Origin: Tetrahymena elliotti 4EA
Taxonomy: Eukaryota; Ciliophora; Oligohymenophorea; Hymenostomatida; Tetrahymenidae
Length of the DNA: 64,000 bases
Direction of reading: 5' to 3'
Assembly: GCA_000231825.2 (NCBI GenBank)
Contig: JH720341.1
Coordinates: 62,001 to 126,000 of the forward strand
Made by a program: the position numbers and the translations under genes. This document shows positions 28,580 through 41,834 of the stretch, one piece after another; the first letter of the stretch is position 1, and the number at the start of each line of letters is the position of its first letter. Under the pieces are notes generated by a model, which was not told where the DNA came from, made no database searches, and saw only the letters and a list, made by a program, of their open reading frames with translations.

Positions 28580-29908
28580 TCAAGGTACCCATGTTATAAC
28601 ATCAATGGTACCTTTGATATATGGAGCTAAGAATTCATTTAAAGGATCATTCATAAGAGTTTGTAATTTTTCTAAACAAATTTTAGCTTTTTTACGTCCA
28701 ACTGGATGCTCAGCAACAGAAGCTATAAGCTAAATTATATTAAGTTGTGTCTATTTTGATGGGTCATCAAGTAATTCCATAATTCTAGCAAAATATGAAT
28801 AATCAAGAATCTTTTTATTAGAAAATAAGTTAAATAAAATTTTTAATAAAAATATACTTAATGCTTTGCTTCATTTCTTTAGGCTAAAGAAGCTAAGCAT
28901 ATGGAGGCAGCTTCTCTTACATAATTAACTTAATCATCTAGTCTTTTGCATAGAGGTAATACACATTTTAAATCAATTTCTTTTATTTTACCTAGGTCTA
29001 AAAAGCTTATTGAAGCTAAATTTTTTGCAGATAACTCTCTAATCTAATTATCATAAAAATATTTTCAGACATATTAAATGTTTTTATTATATTTTACCTT
29101 AGGATTTTAATGCTCTAATAATCCAGTTAATCTAGTTATAGCTTAGGTTTTTAAAATTTAGTTAGTAGCATCTTCACCTTCTAAGATTTTTTTTATTAAC
29201 TGTAAAACCTTAATCAATATACTTTCTACCTTTTCTTCAATTAATTTATCAACAAATAAAGGAAGTTTTTCAGCAATTAGGATATGTTCTGCTCCATCTC
29301 TAAATTCAGCTAAATTATTCATTGCATCATATGAATTTGTTCTTATTTAAGGCTAATAGTCATCTATTAATTCAGCTATATGATGAATATATGCATTTTG
29401 TATTACTTTGTCTCTTCCATATTTCAGAGAGCAAACTTATACCTTTATAATATTATTTTAATTAATTAATTATCAAATAGATTAATGTTAAATTTATATT
29501 TTGAATAAATTTCTATTTTTCAGCTTTCACCACCCTTTTTTATTTTTTTGCTGAATTAAATGAATTTTAATCTTATATCTACAAATATTTATTCAAATTT
29601 ATTACAACAGATCTTGATGCTAATTCTCTTATAGGGTCAGATTTATCTCTTAAGTGCTATATTAATACTGCCAATATATCACTGCTCATTAAAGAAAGAT
29701 TTATGAAATCAGCTCTTCTAAAATCTTCATTAATTTCTTCTAAAGTCTTCAATTTTAAAATATCTGATTCTGTGACTAAATCCTTAGTCATCTTTTCGTA
29801 CCTACGATCTCCGTAGGCAAATCTGAGGGTATTTTCTGGTGCATCTACATAGTCCTATTTACTTCTATGGAATGCTATAATTCTATCGTTGCTTAACTGA
29901 AATTCCAT
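28580..29908 (-). CDS. RSPH14: Radial spoke head 14 homologue (armadillo-repeat protein)
   Basis: Four exons (29606-29908, 29098-29442, 28858-29043, 28580-28810) keep frame and give 354 residues, close to the vertebrate protein length of about 348. The protein starts MEFQLSNDRIIAFHRSK. The characteristic AYGDRRYEKMTKDL block follows, then armadillo/HEAT-like helices such as DKSDPIRELASRSVV, YQPQIRTNSYDAMNNLAEF, HQNPKIRELSAKNLASISF and VNYVREAASICLASLAQ. RSPH14 (RTDR1, Chlamydomonas RSP14) is a radial spoke component of motile axonemes, which fits a heavily ciliated cell. All three introns are AT-rich GT...AG. Confidence 0.85.
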
Positions 29909-30155
29909 TTATTTGGCTTAATGTAAAATCTAAAATTGTATTAATTAGGTTAATTATTTGTTATTAACTTCTTATGATTATATGCAAAATGTGATAATAA
30001 CTGAACTAAATTAATATTTTATAAATTGAATAATAATCAATAAATCTTTAAACAAACTATTAATTAATAATTTAATTGAAATTTTATCGTTTCAAAAATA
30101 ATTCACAAAAATTGAATAAATAATTTATAAAAATTATTTGAAATTCTATTCATAA

Positions 30156-32721
30156 TCATTTCTTCACAGGCTGAATGTATTTTTCGTTCACCTTTAAATA
30201 TTATGATGTCTCGTTTTTAAGCTTTTCCTATTAAATTTATAAATTAAAATAAATTAATTGATAAAAAACAAAATTAATTTTAATTTTAATTTAAAAAATT
30301 TACAGTTCTTTTTTAAAAGTTGTCTAGATAATTTAAGAATTCTTGAGTTTCCTATTCATTTTTTAAGGTAATAGGCATGGGATCTGCATATTTATTTTGA
30401 GATTAATTAGGAGATTTTTCATATCTTGTCGATATTTGAGGATGATTTTGCGAGAAATTTGTATTTATTGCCACCCCAGGATTTTAGAATTATTATATAG
30501 GTTAAGCTTAAATATTTTGATTTTAGTAAACTTGTTCATGCTAAATTTATTGTTAATTTTGATAAATTTATTAAGGTGTTTCATTTTGAATTTCTAATAA
30601 GTTATTTAAGTTGCTTCTTTGACTGCTCATACTAGGAAAATATTTATTTATTTAGTTTAATGAGTTTTTATTGCTAGGAATAGCATTTGGTCTGCTGCTT
30701 GTTCTAGAAGATAATATATTGTATGAAGAGCCTTTATCATTACTGAAATTACTAGCTACCTGATTTTAAATTTAACTTGGAAGATTTTAATTGCTTTTCT
30801 TACTCCTGTTTGTTAAATTTCCTTCAATTTAAGCTAGAGGACTAAGAAGTTGATTGCCTGTAGGTGTTTGTTATTTAGTTGGAGCTAGAATATTATTTTA
30901 TACAGAGTTTTAATTCAAAGAACTTTCCAGATTAGAGCTTTAATGCTTGCTTCTAATATTTGGAGACATTTATTATTTACTTACAACGGAATTATTGATA
31001 GGCTGTGCTAAATGGTGAGAACTTCCATCATTATAAATATTTGATTAAGGAGATGCATAATTTTCATTAGTATCATTTAAATAGGTAAATTATACGTTCA
31101 AATCACTCTATTCTTTTGCATTAAGACCTATTTTATCTGTATTTAAGCTGCTCAATTATTTGACTATCTCATCTAACTTTTTTTTTTAAATTAAAAAATA
31201 AATTAACTTTAATTATTCTATTATTTAAATTATTTTAAGGCATACTATTACAATAGTTAAAACCTTAAAAATAAATATATATCAACAATTCAATACAAAA
31301 AATATATATTCTTGCATTAAATATTCTTTCATAAACTTATCTGTTAGAAATTAGCTGAGAATATATTTACTTAATTGTAAATTTCAAACATAAAAACTAT
31401 TTTTGAAATTACTGCTTTCATCAATAAAAAATGATTTTTCTATTTTCTTTTTATTTGAAAATATTTGAAAAAGTTTTTACTTGTTGAGACTATTATTATG
31501 GGAGAGTGTCTTTGATATGAATTATTTAAATTCCTATGTTAGAAAGTATATTTCTTAGTTTTTATACTTATTACTGGAGTTAATTATTCTCTTCTATTTT
31601 CTAATTCAAGGTTTAGTTTTGCTAATTAAATATTTGCTAAATTTCCTATTGATTTTTGAAGAATATAAAATGGTTAATGATTTATTTTTAAAGATCAATT
31701 TTAAAACAATTTTTACATTAATTTAATTTTTATATTGCTGGTCTATATTTTTCATATCTTCTTAGTAGTTTTATACTTGATTGGTATATTTTGACTCCGT
31801 AATTTACAGTTATATTTGCAATTGCTTTATTTACTCTGCTTATTACTATATTATTTGGTTTTCTTCTATTACTTTCTTAACAACAGAGTTACTACGAGAG
31901 GATCTCTTGACATTTTCTTAGTTTAACTGATTGCTAATACTGAAACCTTAATTGATTTAATTTTATTATTGAAATATATTTTAGTCTTACAAAGCTATAT
32001 TTTATTAAATATTATTGTGTTCATTTTAGTTAAAGCTTGCAGTACCATAATATTAGAACTATTACTATTAGTGTTAGGGAGTTTATTGATTTACATTTAT
32101 ATTTTGCTATTAATGGTTTTAGTGCAAATTTGAATGAGATCTTTGCTATGAATTATTCAGAGTTAGATTCTAATGATTATAATTCACATGGTGGGAATTA
32201 ATTGATCTTTATCTTTGGTCTAAGATTGCAATTCCCATATCTTCTCTAATTAAAAAAGGATCTGATTTTTTAGGTTTTTCCTATGGTTTATATAAGCAGT
32301 TAATCACATTTGGAATCATAGTGAGAAATAATTAACTTACAATATCATATTTATTAAATTTTGGTAAAGGACCATCTGGAGGCATGCGAGTAAAAGGTTC
32401 TCTCAGCTTGGAAGCTATAACCATGCTAAGCAGCTCTTTGGCATATAAATTACGGTTTTTCTTCCAAATTTTATTTGTTGTAACTGTGCACAGTTTTTTT
32501 GTCCACTACTCTATTCTTATCCTTTCATGTTTGCTTAATATTGTATATTTTTATTCTACTTCTAACATAACATTAACAAATTCATCATCCAGTTATTAAT
32601 TTTCTTGGATGTCTTTAGGCTTAATTGGAGAAGGTATTATATCTCTACTACCTCCACCTTATATACTCCTTTGTTAACCAAAGGGTGAATTACTTCTATT
32701 ATTTCTGCTCATTTACGACAT
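30156..32721 (-). CDS. CEP112-like protein with N-terminal DUF4485
   Basis: Five phase-consistent exons encode 684 residues, starting MSQMSRNNRSNSPFGQ. Introns lie at 30228-30303 and 31177-31480, with two more near 31665 and 32310. Residues about 40-125 match DUF4485: LDDEFVNVMLEVEQKY, RIRIEQWTKKLCTV, KNRNLYAKELLSMVIASKL and REPFTRMPPDGPLPKF. In animals this domain begins CEP112, a coiled-coil centrosomal protein also needed in sperm. A coiled-coil segment (QTLNQKIEENNQLQQQVQKL) follows. Then comes a Gln/Asn/Ser-rich region and a short C-terminal helical end, EFLNYLDNFQKRTEKLKNET. The protein is shorter than animal CEP112. A basal-body or ciliary role is inferred from the family and from RSPH14 next door. 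Confidence 0.72.
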
Positions 32722-33131
32722 TTTTTGATACTGCTCACTTATTGCTTTCTCTTCTATTGTATCTAAATAATAAGATAATATTTTATTTTTTTAATTATTA
32801 ATTTTTTGGTTTACAAAAATACGGAGTTTACAAATTTTAAATGTTAACAGAAACATTATTATCAAATGCTTTCAAAATTAAATCAAACTTAATATTTATC
32901 TGTCTGTATCTATCTGTATGCCATCATTAAGATTTATAATATTTTTTGAATTTTTATTTTGATATTCCAAAAATAATTAATTAAGATGTTTTAAATAATT
33001 TTTAGTTCATTATGTGGTTTTTAATTTAGAATGAAAATAGATTATTGATACAAAAAGTATAGTTAGTTAATATAAATTTTACTTAGTAAAAATTTTAATA
33101 AATATTAGTTAAAGTTATTTTTTTTATATGT
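32722..33131. other. AT-rich spacer
   Basis: Non-coding by inspection. It lies between two minus-strand genes and should contain the promoter of the CEP112-like gene. Confidence 0.65.
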
Positions 33132-34881
33132 TCATATTTTTAATTAGTCACATTACAGATTTATGTTATTTAAATTGCAATCCCACATATTTTTTATTAC
33201 TTCAATTCTGTCATTTTAAAGGAACAATACAATTTGTTAATTATTATTTTCTTAATTAAGGGTTTGCAGGAAGGCTAGGTTAACCACTTATGAACAGCTA
33301 TATACTATTGTAGGATCTATGATATCGTTAATTATGAATTGATCCTCTTTCTCAACTGTTTATGTGATGAGTAATTTATTTTAAGCACATTTTATTTTGA
33401 TAAAGTTATGAAAGTCTTTTATAATTTTATGGACTTTAAAGGTAATAGGGTTGATTAAATGCACCAAAGTATCTGTCACCACTGCTAGATAGTTATTATA
33501 TATGAATATTTATTTAATAGGGATATAAATGTTTTATTTAAATAAATAAATTTCATTTTGTTCCTCTTTAGATTAGGTAACTAATAGAGAGGATATGTAA
33601 AGCTTAATTGAATTTTCTTTGTAGCAAACTAATATTTTGTAGTTATCAGAAGTGAAAACTTTTATTTTGTGTCTTAAAAATCCTTAACATATTTTGTATG
33701 AAGTTTGTTTCAAAGTAAGATAAGATGTTTCTATAAGATTATTATTTGAATCAAGATAATAAAAAAGTTTATTTTCTTCATCAATGAATATTTCTTCTTG
33801 AAGATTTTATTCTATTTTTATTATTCTTATAGGACGCTATAGATTCTATAGACTATAAACCTCAACAAAACCTTAGAAATCTTAAAGGGCTCTATATATA
33901 ATTAACACCCCAATTTTACTGTCAAATTTAAAACTCTAGATCTGTTATCTGAATTAAGTAAACAATTACTCAGTGTTATAATTACTTAATGAGTTTCTAA
34001 AAAATAGAATCGATTTAATAATGAAGATATTCTTTTCATATATTTAGATTACAGAAGGATTGCCTTTGTAGTTTCCTATATAAATAACGTCTTTCAAATC
34101 AAAGTTGTGTATTTAGCTAAATGAATTTCTTCTGCTTCTAGAATGTGTAATTTGTAATAATTCAATTGAAGGTCTTTAAACAAAATAAAGATTTTTTAAT
34201 TATCTCTTTCCTTTCAAGAGATTTTCATTTTTATACTCTAAATCATGATAATAAATGTAATCTTTTTTCTTCTCTTAATAGTCCATATATATTGAATGGA
34301 AATATGAATAAATAGATACTGTTATAAACATTATACACTCAATAGGCCCTCTATATTCTATTGAAGTGTAGTAGAATAAATAAAAAGCTAGAGAGTAGCA
34401 GGAAATGTAGATCTTCAAGTATCGCTTATAGTAAAGCCCACCTAAATGAAGTGAAAAATGCATGTAAACAGGCATTACTATCACAGTAAATCCTTCAAAC
34501 ATAAAATATCTTATAAACCAATTACTGTTGACTATAATTTGGTCAACATAGATGACTATAAATTGCGTAGTAAATATGAATACCAAACTAAAAATTCTAT
34601 TACTATTGGCATTCAAAGAAATCTAATAAGGAATAGCAATTGCAGTTTTTATTACATACTCTAAAAGAGTGACCTCTAAATTACTATTTTATGTGTAAAT
34701 AAAAGATTTTACTTACTTTCCAAAGCTCGAAACTAAAGCTAACAAGGTAAACTATAAAAGGAATATCATAGCCTTTTTTATGTTTATTTTTAAGATCCTA
34801 ATAGTTAAGTTCTATTGAATAAATTATATTTATTAACTCCAAAATTAGCTATTTCAACCAATATCTTTTTATCTATTTCAT
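33132..34881 (-). CDS. Multi-pass membrane protein of unknown function
   Basis: Two exons joined over a 52-nt intron (34661-34712) give about 565 residues. The N-terminal 230 residues hold several hydrophobic helices, for example FSLVFIFTTQFIVIYVDQII, FTVIVMPVYMHFSLHLGGLY, ISCYSLAFYLFYYTSIEY and CIMFITVSIYSYFHSIYM. The remaining 330 residues are soluble and rich in beta-strand-like patterns (IGVLIIYRALQDFQGFVEVY, DEENKLFYYLDSNNNLIETS, NNYLAVVTDTLVHLIN), as in a beta-propeller. I do not recognise the family. The start at 34881 follows from the frame of the first helix and is less certain than the end. Confidence 0.6.
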
Positions 34882-36108
34882 GTGAACTATTGGTCTTGGG
34901 TGATAAGAAAGTAAACAATATTTTTACAACAAAAATACAAAGTTTATTCAAAACAAATAAAAAAATAAATATTTTATTAATGTTTAAAGCATGTCTAAAA
35001 TCATTTTAGAATTTTTCAAAAATGATTTTCAACATTTTTTAGTTTTTTAAAAAATCAAAAAGAGTTATTTATAGAAAAAATTTAATTATCCAATTAAATA
35101 GAGTTAATATAATAAAATGATCAAGTAACATAAACAATTCATAAATCTTTGGTTTGCTAAAAATTATAAATATCAGAATTGACTATAGAAAAAAATTAAT
35201 GCTCTTTGTGATTCAATAATTTTTAAATAAAAAAATAAATAAATCAATTCAAAAAGCTTGCCTTCTCCCTAAGCAGTTAATTTCCCTATATCATTTCTGA
35301 AACGAAATTGAATACAAATAATAAAATTTCTATTATTTCTCAATAATTAATTAGTACATGAATGATAGAAAAAAACTTTAAAAATTTTTGAATATTTTTA
35401 TAAAACTCTCACAATAAAAAATATTTTTAGGTTAAAAAAGATTTAAATATACTTGCTATCTATATTTTATTCACTAAAAATTTATATATTCCAGATAGAG
35501 CTAATAATTTAATCAAAACATTTTTATGAGTTTTATTTCATTTTTAAAATAAGATTTTTAATCATTCAATAAATTAGAAGAAATAAGGGTAATATGATTC
35601 CACCTAATCAACTTTTGTTGATAAAATCCTAAGAATTTGTATACTGGGATGTTTAAAAATATTGTTTTTTCAATAATTATTAACTTATAGAGATGTCCTT
35701 CTATCTTAACATTTTCTTGCTAAAAAATAATAACATATTGATGATTATTCAAGAGATTAGCTACCTTAACTTAATGAAATATAAAAATAAAAATTAAATA
35801 AGTTAAAAAATTTTCTTTACTTATGGATTAAGTAAGGTTTCCTTTATGAAAAATAATTAATCCAAAACTCACAAAAGCATTTGATTAAATCAATTTCGCT
35901 TTTTATAGATTTAGTAGAATTAATGTTTGTTGTTATTGCGGTAAATAATTTAAAAAATTTTTATAAAATTGTTGGCGCATAACTAAAAATTTATTAATTA
36001 TTATTAAGAAGATTCTTAATTGATTTTGATAGTTAAAAAAATTAATTTAGATATAAGATAGAATTTCAATAGAAATTTAGTTTTTATTAATAGAATTCAG
36101 AAACATAA
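34882..36108. other. AT-rich divergent intergenic region
   Basis: The genes on both sides point away, so two promoters should be here. Frames of about 60 codons exist but have no coding character. No RNA gene or repeat family was recognised. Confidence 0.6.
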
Positions 36109-38123
36109 ATGGGAATATAAGGACTCTAGAATTTGATAAAGCCTGCTTTAGAATTTACATCTTTGTATAAATTTATGGGGTAGAAAGCAGCCATAGATGC
36201 AATGTCATTTTTATATAAAGGATGTTATGGTTATTCATATTAGCTCAATAAAGGAGAATAAACAAAAGAATATATGCTTTATCTCTTACGTATAATAAGA
36301 GTCGTTAAGCAAAATGGAGTTGAACCATTAGTTGTTTTTGATGGAAGAAATTTAAAAGCAAAAGACCTTACTATTAAAAAAAGAGAAGAAGTGAAAGAAA
36401 AGAATTTACAAAAAGCTGAAGAATTAATGGAATAAGGTAAATTCATTTCTGAAGTAAAATTATGATAAAAATTATGTTTTCTTAGGAAATAAAAATGAGG
36501 CAATTAAGTATTACTAAAGATGTTTAAGAGTAAATAAAGATATGATATATGATACTATAGATATGCTAAGGGCAAATAATATTTAATATTTAATTTCTCC
36601 TTATGAAGCTGATTCCCAAGTAGCTTATTTAGTCAAGTCTAAGTAAGCAGATTTTGCAATTACAGAAGACTCTGATTTAATATGCTATTCATGTCCTAAA
36701 ATCATATTTAAGTTATAGCTTGATTCTACTTGCTAATACTTAGATTTGTAAAGATATAGTGTAAAATTTTATTCTTTATTTTTCAAAATTTATTCTAATT
36801 TCTTTTATCTTTTTTATTAGAATTCTTAGTAAGAAAGAAATACTTTATCGAGTGAACCATTAAGAATTTTTTTGAGTTAGAATGAATTGAATAGAATATA
36901 TATCTGTATTATGTCCGGATCTGATTATTTTCCTAGTATACAAGGAATTGGTATAAAGAAAGCAATTGATTTATTTTATAAGTGTGGGAGTTTCAAGTAA
37001 TTTTTTTAATTTCAATATAAGTGGATATAAAATATTTTTTAAAAGAAATGTTATGCAAAAGTTAAGGTTAGAACCTAAGGTGAGATCTCTAATTCCTGAT
37101 AATTATGATTTATTTGTAGAAAAAGTTGCTATGATATTTTAGTACTAAAGGGTATATGATGTTAATTCTAATCAACTAATCACTTTAAATCCAATCCCTG
37201 AAGAGTTTTCTTAAGAAGATGAGAAACTTATTGGTGAGGTTATACCTCATTTCGAAGAAGTTAGTAAAGGATTAAGGCATATTTATAGTTTGGAAAAAAG
37301 AGAGCTTGTAGAAATAGATATGAAAACATACTTTAATTCGAAATCAGAAAAGAAGAAATTCACAATATAAGATCAAAATAATTCAAATAATAATAATTTT
37401 AGCAATATTTAACAAACAAATCAAAATGAAAAATTGCACTACAACTAATATTAAGTAAATCCAGAACAAATAAAAAAACTTTTAAAACCCCAAGAAGTTC
37501 AATAACTTTAAGAATTGAAAAAGAAGTAAGAGGAAGAATTAAATGATTTAATAGATACATATAACTTTGAACTAGGTGAATATGATGTTGATAATTAAAA
37601 TAATTATAGTGAAAATGCCAATGAAGAAGATGAAAATTTTGCTAAATTTGGATAAAATTATTTATTTAGTGATGAATTTTAAGTATTAAAAAATAATAAT
37701 ACAGATTATACTTCATATTTAGAGAATTTATGCACTTCTTTTTTATAGGATTACAAGTTATTTTTATAAAGTGAAGACTCTTAAGTGAGAGTCTCAACTT
37801 AAATAGTTAGAAGAGCTAGTTCTAACTTAAATGAATAGCAAGAAAATAAGAACAGTGATAACTAAGAAAATTAAACAAACAATTCAAAGTTATTCAATCC
37901 TTTTGCCAAAAAATCTTAGAAATAAAACTAGTATCAACCAGATTCACTTGATGATTTAAATCTATAAAGAAAATTAACCCCAACAAAAATCCCTTAAAAA
38001 AAAATAACATCAGATGGCTAATAAATATACAAAGATGAAGCTAATAATTTAAACTCTTAAAATTTAAACAATAATTCATAAAAAAAATTCACAATAAAAG
38101 ATTTCTTTTCAAAGAAAAAATGA
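36109..38123 (+). CDS. EXO1: Exonuclease 1 (5'-3' exonuclease / flap endonuclease, XPG family)
   Basis: Four exons (introns 36437-36485, 36761-36820, 36997-37045) encode 618 residues. The protein starts MGIQGLQNLIKP, the invariant N-terminus of EXO1. The two-metal active-site acids fall at the same numbers as in the human protein: D30 (AIDAM), D78 (VFDGR), E150 and D152 (YEADSQ), D171 and D173 (TEDSDL). The helix-two-turn-helix SGSDYFPSIQGIGIKKA follows, then AMIFQYQRVYDVNSNQLITL, the EXO1-type segment. The enzyme resects DNA ends and excises strands in mismatch repair. The C-terminal tail is Asn/Gln-rich and disordered. It ends KKFTIKDFFSKKK, which resembles a PCNA-interacting box with Lys in place of the first Gln. 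Confidence 0.93.
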
Positions 38124-38695
38124 TTTTTAAGTAAAAATAGTATTTTTTTAAATTACAATTTCAAAATAATGAAAACAAAAAAGTGTGTTAACATAAATAT
38201 ATTTAATTTAATCATAAATTTTTTAATTGATTTAAATTCAAAAATAAAAAGATTGAAGGAAATAAAATAAACTTCTATATTATTGTTAAAAATGTGTTTA
38301 GCAAATCTATGAATCTAGATTAAATTTTTTTTATTTTATTACTTATTTATTTGAAAGGTAATTTCTTATCAGCTTACATATTAAAAAATATTAAGTATAA
38401 TTTGCTTTGATAAATTGAATACAAATATTATACACAATGAAAGAATACATTAAATTTATTTTATAATTACTTATAGATTAAATTTTATTTTAAATTAGGG
38501 GTAGAAATAATTTATTTGGTTAATAGTGAAAAATTAATATCTCTCACATTTTTTAATTAAAATAACTTGCTTAAAAATTATTTAAAATTTTTTAAAACAC
38601 AGTATTTACAATCCTAAGCTTTTTATCAAAAAATATTACAAGCCTTTGATTTATCTTGAGCTACTGACCTTTGTGAATTTTATTTTAAATTTTAT
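38124..38695. other. Spacer between convergent genes
   Basis: AT-rich, with no coding segment seen. It holds the 3' ends of EXO1 and the DUSP gene. Confidence 0.65.
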
Positions 38696-41600
38696 TCATT
38701 TTCTATTTAAAAAAAATAGTTTTTACTTAAATTTTATTTCAGAATTTAACTTACATTCATTTTAAGCAGTTTTTTTATTTGAATCTATTAGAGTTATGTT
38801 TATCTTTTCTGCATCTAAGCTTTGATGGTTTAGACTCTTTTGGTTTCCTTGCTGACTTTGATTTTTTCTATTCTCTCTTGATAGGTAATTGCTGCTGCTA
38901 TTATTATTATTGTCTGTAAAGCTAAAATTTTCATTTTTTGATGATCCGGATGGGAGTGTTTTGTTCAATTGAGATGAGGCGGATTATTTATCCTTTGGGT
39001 AGCTAGTTTTATCAGTAACTGAAGATCCAATTGTACTATTTTTTTATCTCTTTCTAATACCTATAGGCAAAGAGAATGCAAGAATTTTTTCTATTAAATA
39101 TAATTTTAAATAAAAAATCATTGTGAAATGTATTCATACCTGGATATAAATCAAGATAAACTGACTTGTCTAAAGGCTAAGAAGCATCATATTTAAGGAA
39201 CCTGATAATTTCATAATCTATGCCATACCACATTTTTAAATAGCAAAAAATAGATTTCGGTATAGCTTCATAATCATAATGTTCCAAAAGATTCTCCTTT
39301 AGTTCTATATTCTTAGTATTTCTTAAGTTGTATAATTATTCACCTTTCAGTAAGCATTTATTTTTCAATTTTTTAGGACGCTCTTTGCGGATTTGCATAT
39401 CACTTTCATAAAAAGTTTATGGATTTTCATTAAATCCTACATATTCTAGCCACTCTCTCCACCATTTAGCATTTATTATATATTTAGCTTCATTTATCAA
39501 CCCTACATTTTCTAATAATTTTAAATAAATTTATTAAAAGTGCTTATTAATATAAAAATTACCAAAATGAAAACCGTTATTATTATATTTGGTACCATAC
39601 TCACTTTTCATCAAGCTTTTAACAATAATTTTTTCTTACATAGGTGTAGGTGTAGTAGTAGCTTGATGTTTAGAATTATTCATAATAGTTGATTAAGAGA
39701 GATTATGATCGTTAACCAAGGTTTTATTCAAGTATGACATATTAACTGAGTTATTTAAACTTTTTAACCCTCCCATAATACTGTTATCATTACTCTAACT
39801 AAAATTAAATTTCTATTTTCTTTCCAAAGGATACTCATCTTCTAATATATTAGTTTAGCAGTCTTATTTCTCTAATCCTTATTTTTAAAAGATATTATTA
39901 ACCTAATTTTAATTACTTGGCTTTCTATATTTTAAAGTTTTTGGTATATGTTATTATTCTCTATTATTTTTTATTAAGGCTTATTCTTCTTTTTTATTGA
40001 AATCTCTAGACTAACTCTAAGCTGTCATATCAATTTCTGATTCATTTGTAGGAGTCTTAGGCGATTCGCTGCATTACAAATTTATAAATTCTTAAGTAAA
40101 GCTGATTTCTTAATTATTTTGTTAGCTATCATTTTAAGCTGCCCCTACATACATTGAAGAAGCAACATCTGTAAGTTATATATTTTCAAGAGCACTACCT
40201 TAACAAGATTTATTCGATTTATTTGATACATAATTTGTAGAACTAACCCAGTTTTATGATGAGTTTTAAGATTAATGAAATTAGGAGTTAATACTTTTTG
40301 TATCATTCTTTGATCTAATACTTTAAGGAACACAATTTGCTAAAATTTAGTTTGAATTTTCACTACTATATTAATCAGTTTAAGTTTAATTATTTAAATT
40401 AATTTAAAAATTATTTAGCTCAATATCTCTTCTTTCTTTTAATTTTTATTCATCTAAAATCAAAGATTATCTTTTTATAACATTTCCTCTCTCTTTTTAA
40501 CTTTATTTAATCTATTCTAAACTGTGATTCTAAACTTTTTGCAATTTATATTCATCAGAATGCAGATTAGATTACTTTTACAAATTTTATTTAATATCTA
40601 ATAACTTTTTACTAGCTGGACCATCCCCAAATAAAATTTGTTAGGCACAGCTTTTAGTAGAATGAAAGTCTTATAATAATTTATTGTTTCTACTATTATA
40701 TAGATTCTAATTTTAGCTAGATTAAGTTCCCATCATATATAAAATTGAAGAGTTTTAAGCAGCAAAGCTATTATTTCCAAAATCCATATTACTTTGTATT
40801 GAAATATTAAGCTCATTTGAATTTTTTGCTTTTATTTTTTAAAGTTATTCTTTATTACCAACTGACTTATTTGTTATTAAATATCTTTTATTTTACTAAG
40901 ATGAATTGTTAAGTTTTAAACCATTCTAAAGAGGTTTTTAATCTTTTTAGTTGAATCCAGTTTATTCAGCTGGTACTTTTACTATTTATTAATCTTTATA
41001 ATGTAAAAAATCTTATGAAGGACTTGTTTAACAAAGTCTATCAGATTCATGTGAGTATTAGTTTCTGCTTTTAGTAGTTACTTTAAATTAATCTAATTCT
41101 GCTTACAGGATATCTAACGATTATTACTTGAATTTTCTCTTAGGTGCTTTAATAAATGGAGAATCCATATAAAAATTATTAACTAATTTTTTATCTTCTC
41201 CTTCTTTCTCTATTTCAAGATATTCTTCTTATTTTTAAATTTCATTTTATTATCCATTTTTCATTTCAAAACAATCCATTTATTAGTCTTTTGTTTGCCC
41301 AGATTTCTAATGTTCATATATAAATTTTTGTAATTTACTACCACAAAAAAAACTATTTTCTTAGGATTAGCTGTTTTTCCAAATAGACTGACATCTATAG
41401 GATGAATAAACTAATTAAGCTATACCTGTAATTTCATTGAACATGTGCATAAGAAGCCTAATTAAGTCTTTTATTTTAAGTTTTTTTTAATCTCTACACT
41501 CTTTCTGATTTTTATTATCATTTTAACTATTTTAATACCTACTGCCTTCAAAGAAATCAATAAGTTTCCCAAAGATATCCAACTGGTTATCTTAAGTGTT

Positions 41601-41834
41601 AAACTTTTGTTCACAATCTTAACAAAAAATATTTATATAATGCTATTTAGATTCATCATTATTTTATTTATTTTTATTATTTTAATCATTATTAAATGCT
41701 TTCTCAGGATACATCTTCTAAGAATCTATACATTATTTACTACTGACTTCTTAATTACAAATTAAGCAATAAAATAAATGAACTTAAGTTTTTTCCTAGG
41801 CAGTTATTTATTGTAGTAGGTTTAAAGCTCTCAT
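38696..41834 (-). CDS. DUSP-domain protein without a visible USP protease domain
   Basis: Two exons joined over a 79-nt intron (39061-39139) give 1019 residues, starting MRALNLLQQITAQEK. The N-terminus has two Cys pairs (YCLICNQE, later FCQDCEQKF) that could bind zinc. A long Ser/Asn/Gln-rich middle follows. Near 39190-39500 lies a DUSP domain: NAKWWREWLEYVGF, RPKKLKNKCLL, LKENLLEHYDYEAIPKSIF and YLKMWYGIDYEIIRFL. After it, SVYLDLYP is like the strand that starts the ubiquitin-like domain after DUSP in USP4/15. DUSP normally accompanies ubiquitin-specific proteases as a protein-binding module. No Cys-box or His-box was found here, so the protein is probably an adaptor. It converges on EXO1. 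Confidence 0.72.

Noticed and set aside
29807..29823. Short perfect stem CCTACG/CGTAGG
   Set aside because: It lies in the RSPH14 coding sequence and is explained by the codons for the conserved AYGDRRY block.
34275..34664. Overlapping open frames on both strands
   Set aside because: The minus-strand frame continues in phase into a long conserved-looking protein, so the plus-strand frame is its shadow.
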